Shown here piece after piece: positions 1 to 5,149 of a stretch of 5,668 nt of DNA. The position numbers and the translations under genes are program-made. The notes below the pieces were generated by a model. The model saw only the letters and a list, made by a program, of their open reading frames with translations. It searched no databases and was not told the DNA's origin. The first letter of the stretch is position 1; each line of letters begins with the position of its first letter. The stretch is taken from assembly GCA_036351435.1 (NCBI GenBank), contig JAZBPA010000337.1, positions 1 to 5,668 on the forward strand, written 5' to 3'. This stretch comes from JAAUQA01 sp036351435. GTDB taxonomy: Bacteria > Pseudomonadota > Gammaproteobacteria > Competibacterales > Competibacteraceae.

Positions 1-523
1 CATATTCCCTGTCGGGCTTGGCCTCACCTTGGTCGATCAGACTCTGCAACACGGTGTGATCCTTCGAGAGCCGCTGCCATTGCCCGTCCTGTTTTACCTG
101 ATACACCCGCGAATCGCCCACGTTGAGTATAGCGGCTTGCTGGTCGCGAATATGGACTATCGCAATGGTGGACGCCGCACCGAAGGTTTTGGGATTGCTG
201 GCTAACTTATCCGCCAGACGCCCTTGGACTAGCCGAATATGCCGGTTGGCGACGAATCCGTCATGACGCCATTCGGGATGGTCGCGAACCGCCTTAACCA
301 GTTCCTCCAACACGGTCCGACTTGCCTGTTGCGGCGCGATCCGGCGATTGCTGCCACTGGCGGCTACGCCGTCGGCCACGCCCAAAAACACATCGTCCGC
401 TGCCAAAGACAGCGCGGTAATCGGCAACACGTTCTGCTGATAGACCGCATCCCCTATCAGCAGACAATCCTGCTGCTGACGGCAGATTTTGCCGCGATGC
501 ATGGTATAAGCGATATTCAACAT
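1..523 (-). CDS. PP2C-family serine/threonine protein phosphatase, C-terminus cut by window edge
   Basis: I translated this frame from the minus strand; 174 codons are visible and the 3' end lies outside the window. The product resembles PP2C (PPM) metal-dependent phosphatases, which remove phosphate from Ser/Thr of cytosolic proteins. Visible motifs in order: QQQD (residues 16-19, the place of the usual NQD), FLGVADGVAAS (46-56, the place of VxDGMGGH), FGAASTIAIV (114-123), NVGDSRVYQV (134-143) and KDHTVLQSL (154-162). The acidic metal ligands of the first two motifs (D19, D51) are kept, but the double glycine after DGM is replaced by Ala-Ala. No signal peptide or membrane segment is seen in this part. 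The ATG at 523-521 is the first one after an in-frame TGA; a second ATG at codon 8 is possible. Neither has a convincing ribosome binding site. The gene starts 41 bases after the AAA+ gene stop on the same strand, so co-transcription and perhaps translational coupling are likely. The family assignment is fairly sure; activity and substrate are unknown. Confidence 0.82.
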   Translation of the reverse strand, partial: MLNIAYTMHRGKICRQQQDCLLIGDAVYQQNVLPITALSLAADDVFLGVADGVAASGSNRRIAPQQASRTVLEELVKAVRDHPEWRHDGFVANRHIRLVQGRLADKLASNPKTFGAASTIAIVHIRDQQAAILNVGDSRVYQVKQDGQWQRLSKDHTVLQSLIDQGEAKPDREY

Positions 524-564
524 GGCAGGCGTTTTAACGCATGAGGGAATCAGTCACATTGACC

Positions 565-2766
565 CTATTCGTAGAGTAGCGCTGGGGCGCGGGGCGCGGC
601 CAGCTTGGCGCTGGTGGGTTCTCGGTCTTTCGCCGCCAATTCAGCGCTCAGCCGATTATAGAACGCCTTGGCGCTGGGGGTTTCTCCCAACAGTTCAAAC
701 TGGCGTACCACAACAGCCACGTCTCCCGGAGTGAGGCAACGGAGTGCTTTCACCGCATCTTCATACACAACAGCCTGATCGAGCGTACCGCCCAACCGGA
801 CGAATTCTTGTACAAACAACGCCCAGCGTTGAGCCGGTTTGAGGTAATCGAAGCGAATCTTCCAGGGGAAGCGTCGTAGACTGGCCGCATCCAGGGTGTC
901 CATTAAATTGGTGGTGCAGATAAAGATGCCCTCAAAGCATTCCATCTGGGTGAGTAGTTCATTGACTTGCGTCACCTCCCAAATATGTTGCGCACCGCGC
1001 CGATCGTTTAGGAAGGAATCGGCTTCGTCCAACACCAACACCGCATCGCCTTGACGTGCTTCGTCGAACATCGTAGCGATGCGCTGTTCGGTTTGGCCGA
1101 CATACATACCCAACAAGTCGGAGGCGCGCTTGACGAACACATCCTTGCTCAACTGATCGGCCATGTAGCGCGCCAGTTCGGATTTGCCGGTACCGGCTGG
1201 GCCGTGGAAGCAGAACACGCCGTGCGGACGGCGTTGCAATGCGGCGATGAGTTTGTGAATGTCGTGATCGATATTCAGAAAGCGCAGATCATAGGCAGTC
1301 GGCGTAACACCATTGACGGTGGCGCTTAGCTGACCGAGCAAAACCGCCGAACGGTGGAGCGCCTGCAATACCAATGCACGATCCGCTTCCAGTTCACCGT
1401 TGCCCGCATGACGGACCAGTTTAGCAGCACGTTCCAATTGCGCCGGGGTCAGTTGCTCGCAGGCGGCAATCCGGTTAAGCCAGTCGTCGTGACCAGCCCA
1501 CGGGCCGAGATGGTAGCGGGCGATTTCGGCACGCACCGACCGAGGCGGCGTTGCAAACCGGATCGCATAATCGAAGCGCCGCCGATAGGCTTGGTCCATC
1601 GACCGGGCATCGTTAGTCAGCCACAGTGTCGGTACCGGATTATTTTCCAGGGTGCGATTCAGCCACGCTTTGCCGCCCGCAGCTTGATGGTTTCCGCCAA
1701 ACAATTTCGTTAGCGGGTTGTGATCGAACACGTCCTCCACTTCGTCAAACAACAGCAGTGCATTATCCCAATGGGATAGCAAGTGCTGGCACAGGTTAAA
1801 GGTGCGTAATCGCTCCACACCCCGAGTAGGGTTGCCGTCTGCATCCTCATAATCAACTTCATACACCTTCGATCCCATCGCGTCGGCCAGCGCCCCGGCA
1901 TATTCGGTCTTTCCCATGCCCGGCGGACCATACAGCAGCAGGTTGGTGCCAGCGAGGCGGTTTTGTAATGTCGAACGCAACAAACCCAAAGCGACATCTG
2001 TATCGCGGCTTAGATGTGGGAAATTGGCTAAATTCAAGGTGCGTTTTGGGGAGGGTTTAAGGAAACACGTCGCTAACGCCTCAGCATCCTGGTGGGGGAC
2101 CAGCAGAATTTTTGGCAGATCATTGCGGGCTTGCAACTGGTCTTCCAGATCCGAGTTCCGCTGGCCTAAGGTCACCAATCCGGTTGTAAGCAGTGTGCCG
2201 GTTGGATGCAGTGCTGCGCGAATCTCATCCGATTTCAATCCATTGATGATGGCCAGCAGCCGGTAAAAGGAAGCGAGTGTGACTTGTTGTGATTGATGAG
2301 CGATAGCGTGAAGAAAACTTCGGTCTGATGCCAAAAACAGCGCAAAACAGAGTACAGCTTGTTCGGCTTCACTCAGTCCTAGCAATTCCTTGAGAAATCC
2401 CAAGTTACGGACCAATGGCAATCCTGCGTTCAGCTTGATGCGCCCCAGTGCTGCCCGCCGTCGTTGCAGTTTTTTTAAGACACAAGCTCGCGATCGATGA
2501 ATGTCATACGACTTATTATCTTGATCGATTTGTTCCATCAGCTTTGCGGCCCAGTCCTCCAATCCCATGATGAGCAGAAAGTCTCCGTTATCCAAACAAT
2601 CTGGATAGACATAATGTCGCCGTCGACTTTCGCCTCGTGTCCAGCCTAGCAGCAGAGCAAGGTCTATCAACCAACGGCCCAGCAAGACACGATAGGCAGA
2701 AGTATCGTCCTCATACGGTGCGATGAAATGGGTGGACTGAGCTTGTAAGAAGCTAGGAAGAGTCAT
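565..2766 (-). CDS. Tandem AAA+ ATPase (two AAA modules, 733 aa)
   Basis: This is a soluble protein with two P-loop ATPase modules. Residues 1 to about 240 form a largely helical N-terminal region that I do not recognise. Module 1 (about 255-420) has Walker A GPPGMGKT (280-287), Walker B LLLFDE (337-342), a sensor-1 Asn at 385 (LTN) and an RRRF arginine-finger segment (395-398). Module 2 (about 495-660) has Walker A GPAGTGKS (522-529), Walker B VLVLDE (576-581), a pore-loop-like GMYVG (553-557), sensor-1 TTN (618-620) and RRF (631-633). Both modules therefore look able to bind and hydrolyse ATP. Such proteins usually form ring oligomers that remodel or unfold other proteins, like Cdc48/ClpB-type machines, but I cannot place this one in a named subfamily. 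The tail after about residue 705 is Ala/Lys/Pro rich and probably disordered. The ATG at 2766 is supported by GGAG five bases upstream. A PP2C phosphatase gene follows, which suggests phosphorylation control. The role and substrate are unknown. Confidence 0.93.
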   Translation of the reverse strand: MTLPSFLQAQSTHFIAPYEDDTSAYRVLLGRWLIDLALLLGWTRGESRRRHYVYPDCLDNGDFLLIMGLEDWAAKLMEQIDQDNKSYDIHRSRACVLKKLQRRRAALGRIKLNAGLPLVRNLGFLKELLGLSEAEQAVLCFALFLASDRSFLHAIAHQSQQVTLASFYRLLAIINGLKSDEIRAALHPTGTLLTTGLVTLGQRNSDLEDQLQARNDLPKILLVPHQDAEALATCFLKPSPKRTLNLANFPHLSRDTDVALGLLRSTLQNRLAGTNLLLYGPPGMGKTEYAGALADAMGSKVYEVDYEDADGNPTRGVERLRTFNLCQHLLSHWDNALLLFDEVEDVFDHNPLTKLFGGNHQAAGGKAWLNRTLENNPVPTLWLTNDARSMDQAYRRRFDYAIRFATPPRSVRAEIARYHLGPWAGHDDWLNRIAACEQLTPAQLERAAKLVRHAGNGELEADRALVLQALHRSAVLLGQLSATVNGVTPTAYDLRFLNIDHDIHKLIAALQRRPHGVFCFHGPAGTGKSELARYMADQLSKDVFVKRASDLLGMYVGQTEQRIATMFDEARQGDAVLVLDEADSFLNDRRGAQHIWEVTQVNELLTQMECFEGIFICTTNLMDTLDAASLRRFPWKIRFDYLKPAQRWALFVQEFVRLGGTLDQAVVYEDAVKALRCLTPGDVAVVVRQFELLGETPSAKAFYNRLSAELAAKDREPTSAKLAAPRAPALLYE

Positions 2767-2771
2767 GAGCG

Positions 2772-2775
2772 CTCC
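2772..2775 (-). promoter_or_regulatory. Ribosome binding site of the AAA+ gene
   Basis: CTCC on the plus strand reads GGAG on the minus strand, five bases before the ATG at 2766-2764. It supports this start; the frame stays open for about 30 codons further upstream but contains no ATG. The site overlaps the perfect 8-base palindrome GAGCGCTC (2767-2774) that abuts the start codon. Confidence 0.65.
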
Positions 2776-2818
2776 AATCAGATCAAGAAAGAATGGAGAA
2801 CAACAATACGGCGATTGT

Positions 2819-2835
2819 CCGACAGGATGCGTCGG
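2819..2835. promoter_or_regulatory. Candidate operator dyad 1, CCGAC-N7-GTCGG
   Basis: Perfect 5-bp inverted arms CCGAC (2819-2823) and GTCGG (2831-2835) are separated by 7 bases. The preceding bases make the left half GTCCGAC (2817-2823), which recurs at 2885-2891. The dyad sits at or just downstream of the candidate minus-strand -10 of the AAA+ gene, where a repressor would block initiation. Short dyads arise by chance, so the call rests mainly on the second copy. Confidence 0.35.
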
Positions 2836-2884
2836 TTGTATGGCTTAACAGAAATTGACTTAAAAAACGCACTCAATACGCCAC

Positions 2885-2902
2885 GTCCGACGCATGTTGT
2901 CG
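2885..2902. promoter_or_regulatory. Candidate operator dyad 2, GTCCGAC with GTCG after 7 bases
   Basis: GTCCGAC (2885-2891) is followed after exactly 7 bases by GTCG (2899-2902), giving inverted arms CGAC/GTCG. This repeats the left half-site and the spacing of the dyad at 2819-2835, with the two copies offset by 68 bases. The bases CCGACGCAT (2887-2895) are also the exact inverse of ATGCGTCGG (2827-2835). A small hairpin TGTTG-TCG-CAACA (2895-2907) overlaps the right arm. Confidence 0.35.
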
Positions 2903-2928
2903 CAACAGGCGCTCATTCTTAGCATATT

Positions 2929-2951
2929 GCCAGCGGATTGTTGCCGCTAGC
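2929..2951. promoter_or_regulatory. Candidate dyad 3, imperfect 8-base arms with 7-base spacer
   Basis: The arms GCCAGCGG (2929-2936) and CCGCTAGC (2944-2951) are inverted repeats with one mismatch around a 7-base centre. The half-site sequence differs from the CGAC dyads, but the spacer is the same. It overlaps the candidate -35 element of the rightward 124-aa gene, so it could be an operator for that gene. It lies about 40 bases before the start codon and has no U-run after it, so it is not a terminator. Confidence 0.3.
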
Positions 2952-2974
2952 GTTTATCGTTATTTACTGATTTT

Positions 2975-2981
2975 AAAAGGA
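2975..2981 (+). promoter_or_regulatory. Ribosome binding site of the 124-aa gene
   Basis: AAAAGGA ends seven bases before the ATG at 2989. It is a good Shine-Dalgarno sequence at normal spacing. It is the main evidence that the small gene is translated from this start. Confidence 0.7.
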
Positions 2982-2988
2982 TCGCGCT

Positions 2989-3363
2989 ATGCCCCGTAAA
3001 TCGAAGCTAGACCCCCAAGTCAAAGCCTTGCTAGAAAATCTGAACCTGGATGCCGACGAAGACGACAGTCTCGTCGAGCCAACCGAGGAAGTCGGCCAGT
3101 ACCTGGTTGTGCTATTGGAACGCTTGAACAATGGCCATGAACGGACACTGCGTCCGGGTATGCTGGCGAAGTGGAAGCCGGGTTTGAAGAACCGCCGCTA
3201 CCCGCGTTATGCGGAGCCGGTGGTGGTGGTCGCGTTGCTTGATACGCCGATCAATGATACTGAAATGGGATCCGGTTTACCCTACTTTCAGGAGCCGCTG
3301 GATTTGCTGCTGGGAATCATGCGTGGTGAAGATCACGAGTTTATGGTCTACCATGCCGACTGA
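2989..3363 (+). CDS. Small conserved-looking protein of unknown function (124 aa)
   Basis: I do not recognise a named family. The product is a soluble protein with no signal peptide or membrane segment. The N-terminus is basic (MPRKSK) and followed by a predicted helix. An acidic stretch DADEDDSLVEPTEE comes next (21-34), then a predicted helix (about 35-48). After the basic stretch KWKPGLKNRRYPRY (61-74) come a hydrophobic strand-like segment PVVVVALLDTP (77-87), GSGLPYFQEPLDLLLGI (94-110) and EFMVYHAD at the end. The mix of strands and conserved-type Gly/Pro/aromatic residues suggests a folded domain and not random coding. The ribosome binding site is good, and codon use looks like that of the flanking genes. 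It is divergent from the AAA+ gene and shares its control region, so a functional link is plausible but only inferred. The stop is followed by a +1 frame that stays open to 3454, so the natural C-terminus could be longer if there is a frameshift. Confidence 0.8.
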   Translation: MPRKSKLDPQVKALLENLNLDADEDDSLVEPTEEVGQYLVVLLERLNNGHERTLRPGMLAKWKPGLKNRRYPRYAEPVVVVALLDTPINDTEMGSGLPYFQEPLDLLLGIMRGEDHEFMVYHAD

Positions 3364-3440
3364 GAATAGGCTATCGAACATGACTTTCACCGGCACAACC
3401 GCTTACCAACGCCCCTCAGCTTCGCTCCAAATATTTCCAA

Positions 3441-3457
3441 TCATTAATAATTAATGA
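3441..3457. repeat. Perfect AT-rich inverted repeat, 8-bp arms with 1-base centre
   Basis: TCATTAAT (3441-3448) and ATTAATGA (3450-3457) are exact inverses around one A. A second small dyad, ACTC-T-GAGT (3457-3465), follows directly. The stem lacks G-C pairs and a T-run, so it is unlikely to be an intrinsic terminator. It may be a protein binding site or chance in AT-rich DNA. Confidence 0.45.
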
Positions 3458-3568
3458 CTCTGAGTGAGATTTTATACGGCAGGCTGTTGTCCAATACTGG
3501 TTAACTGGCATGACTTAATGCTGCGCCGAGTGCGAGCGTAGGCTGCAAAGTGCCGAGAATATATGCAT

Positions 3569-3609
3569 TTCCCTGATAAGCATAGAATTCATATAATTAT
3601 ATAATTATA
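3569..3609 (+). promoter_or_regulatory. Likely guaB promoter with an 18-bp AT palindrome holding two TATAAT hexamers
   Basis: The 18 bases 3592-3609 are a perfect palindrome. It contains two exact copies of the sigma-70 -10 hexamer TATAAT, at 3592-3597 and 3600-3605. A weak -35 (TTCCCT, 3569-3574) lies 17 bases before the first copy. Because the sequence is palindromic, the same hexamers also exist on the minus strand. Initiation from either copy would give a leader of roughly 25-40 bases to the guaB start. A TATGC/GCATA dyad (3562-3584) overlaps the -35 and could be an operator. No direct evidence of use is available. Confidence 0.5.
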
Positions 3610-3632
3610 CACTTTTAACTCGATACGGTTCC

Positions 3633-3636
3633 GAGG
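3633..3636 (+). promoter_or_regulatory. Ribosome binding site of guaB
   Basis: GAGG is placed six bases before the ATG at 3643. It agrees with the protein start expected from the family (MRIVQEALTFDDVLLLP). Confidence 0.6.
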
Positions 3637-3642
3637 CTTTCC

Positions 3643-5109
3643 ATGCGCATTGTCCAAGAAGCTCTTACTTTCGACGACGTTCTGCTCCTCCCCGCCCACT
3701 CGACAATGCTGCCCAAGGACGCCAATCTGACAGCCCCATTGACCCGTGGGATCATGCTTAATATCCCCATGGTCTCTGCTGCTATGGATACGGTGACTGA
3801 AGCGTCACTAGCCATCGCTCTGGCGCAGGAAGGCGGTATCGGCATCATGCACAAGAACTTGTCTATAGATAGACAAGCTGAGGAAGTGCGACGGGTCAAA
3901 AAATTTGAAACCGGTATTATTAGTGATCCCATCGTGGCTTCTCCCGACACCAGTATCGGTGAAGTGCTTGCCCTGACTCGTGCGCACGGCATTTCCGGCG
4001 TGCCGGTAGTGGAAGGGCGGGACGATCTAGTAGGTATCGTCACCAGCCGCGATCTACGATTCGAGACCAATTTGGCTGCGCCGGTCAGCAACATCATGAC
4101 GCCAAAAAAACGCTTGGTGACCGTGCATGAAGATGCGGATCGTGAAGAAATCATCACCTTGTTGCACAAGCATCGTATCGAAAAAGTATTGGTGATCAAC
4201 GAAGCATTTCAATTGCGCGGCATGATCACCGTTAAGGACATCCAAAAATCCAGTGATTATCCCAGTGCCTGCAAAGATGCGCTGGGCCGCTTGCGGGTCG
4301 GGGCCGCTGTCGGCACCGGCAGTGATACCGATCAACGGGTGACCGCTCTGGTGAATGCGGGAGTGGATGTCATCGTGGTCGATACCGCACACGGTCATTC
4401 CAAGAACGTGCTGGATCGGGTGCGATGGGTGAAAACTCAGTTCCCGCAAATGCAAGTGATCGGCGGCAATATCGCAACCGCCGCCGCTGCGCGCGATCTA
4501 GTGGAAGCCGGCGCGGATGCGGTCAAGGTCGGTATCGGCCCCGGTTCCATCTGTACCACGCGCATCATCGCCGGGGTCGGCGTGCCGCAAATCACCGCTA
4601 TTTTCAATGTTGCCGAGGCGTTGCGTGATTTCGACGTGCCGCTGATCGCCGACGGTGGTATCCGCTATTCGGGCGATTTCGCCAAAGCCATCGCCGCCGG
4701 CGCCCATTCAGTGATGATTGGCAGCCTGTTCGCCGGCACCGAAGAAGCGCCGGGAGCGGTGGAACTCTATCAAGGCCGCTCCTATAAGACCTATCGCGGC
4801 ATGGGTTCGATGGGCGCGATGGCGCAGCAACACGGTTCCAGCGACCGTTATTTCCAGGAAGGCAACGCCAATGAAAAACTGGTGCCGGAAGGCATCGAAG
4901 GCCGGGTGCCCTACAAAGGCGGCATGTCGACCATCGTGCATCAGTTGATCGGCGGACTGCGTTCCAGCATGGGCTATGTCGGCTGCAGAAATCTGGAAGA
5001 GATGCGCACCCGTTCACAATTCGTGCGGATCACCGCTGCGGGGGTACGGGAAAGCCATGTCCACGATGTTGCGATTACTAAAGAAGCGCCGAATTACCGA
5101 GCCGAATGA
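3643..5109 (+). CDS. guaB: Inosine-5'-monophosphate dehydrogenase
   Basis: GuaB oxidises IMP to XMP with NAD+, the committed step of guanine nucleotide synthesis, in the cytosol as a tetramer or octamer. At 488 residues it has the usual bacterial length and is intact. The TIM-barrel domain is split by a pair of CBS domains at about 93-149 and 154-204, which in this family bind nucleotides and regulate activity. The catalytic loop GPGSICTTR (299-307) carries the nucleophile C304. IMP-binding elements are DGGI (337-340) and GMGSMGAM (386-393). The mobile flap holds the Arg-Tyr pair R402-Y403 that activates water, followed by the conserved EGIEGRVPYKGG (416-427). The N-terminal TFDDVLLLPAHST is typical. 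The start is supported by GAGG six bases upstream. guaA follows after 40 bases, so the two form the usual guaBA operon, probably driven from the AT-rich promoter at 3569-3609. Nothing in the sequence is unusual for the family. Confidence 0.98.
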   Translation: MRIVQEALTFDDVLLLPAHSTMLPKDANLTAPLTRGIMLNIPMVSAAMDTVTEASLAIALAQEGGIGIMHKNLSIDRQAEEVRRVKKFETGIISDPIVASPDTSIGEVLALTRAHGISGVPVVEGRDDLVGIVTSRDLRFETNLAAPVSNIMTPKKRLVTVHEDADREEIITLLHKHRIEKVLVINEAFQLRGMITVKDIQKSSDYPSACKDALGRLRVGAAVGTGSDTDQRVTALVNAGVDVIVVDTAHGHSKNVLDRVRWVKTQFPQMQVIGGNIATAAAARDLVEAGADAVKVGIGPGSICTTRIIAGVGVPQITAIFNVAEALRDFDVPLIADGGIRYSGDFAKAIAAGAHSVMIGSLFAGTEEAPGAVELYQGRSYKTYRGMGSMGAMAQQHGSSDRYFQEGNANEKLVPEGIEGRVPYKGGMSTIVHQLIGGLRSSMGYVGCRNLEEMRTRSQFVRITAAGVRESHVHDVAITKEAPNYRAE

Positions 5110-5149
5110 CTCGGTTCAGTCAACCTGAGCCCGGACCTGCAACACTGAC

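Larger units (their letters stand above)
2767..2988. promoter_or_regulatory. Divergent intergenic control region between the AAA+ gene and the 124-aa gene
   Basis: This 222-base gap lies between two genes that point away from each other, so both promoters should be here. For the AAA+ gene the best minus-strand candidate is TTAAGT (2858-2863) and TACAAC (2835-2840) with a 17-base spacer. For the small gene it is TTGTTG (2938-2943) and TATTTA (2961-2966), also with 17 bases. All four hexamers are weak matches to the sigma-70 consensus, so a different sigma factor or an activator is possible. Three short dyads fall in the region and are listed separately. No small ORF with a credible start was found. 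Confidence 0.4.
3364..3642. other. Non-coding stretch upstream of guaB
   Basis: This gap of 279 bases has no credible gene on either strand. It contains an AT-rich inverted repeat (3441-3457), a short dyad TATGC/GCATA (3562-3566 and 3580-3584), the likely guaB promoter palindrome (3592-3609) and the guaB ribosome binding site. I searched by eye for a rho-independent terminator after the 124-aa gene and found no GC-rich stem followed by a T-run. I also saw no clear PurR-like box. Confidence 0.6.

Noticed and set aside
239..544. Plus-strand open frame of 101 codons over the phosphatase gene
   Set aside because: The minus strand here encodes clear PP2C motifs; the plus product has no recognisable features.
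522..2266. Plus-strand open frames of 70-119 codons and a minus-strand frame at 1710-1997 within the AAA+ gene
   Set aside because: They overlap the Walker and sensor motifs of an intact 733-codon gene and have no credible protein features.
2819..2907. Possible CRISPR-like or mobile-element repeat from the recurrent GTCCGAC
   Set aside because: There are only two copies of 7 bases with non-matching surroundings, no transposase and no array structure; an operator pair fits better.
3209..3454. 81-codon plus-strand frame overlapping the end of the 124-aa gene
   Set aside because: Its product is rich in Arg, Trp and Cys, as expected of a shadow frame. Only its last 30 codons are kept as a weak frameshift idea.
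3364..3560. Rho-independent terminator or small RNA between the 124-aa gene and guaB
   Set aside because: No GC-rich stem followed by a T-run was found, and no convincing promoter-terminator pair frames an RNA.
3615..4199. Long open frame (194 codons) on the minus strand across the start of guaB
   Set aside because: It lies antisense to a complete, unmistakable guaB, and its Ser/Arg/Thr-rich translation shows no domain.
4054..5017. Several open frames of 67-137 codons on both strands inside guaB
   Set aside because: All are shadows of the guaB reading frame with low-complexity Arg/His/Cys-rich products.
5110..5149. Riboswitch or attenuator between guaB and guaA
   Set aside because: The 40-base gap is too short and shows no strong hairpin.
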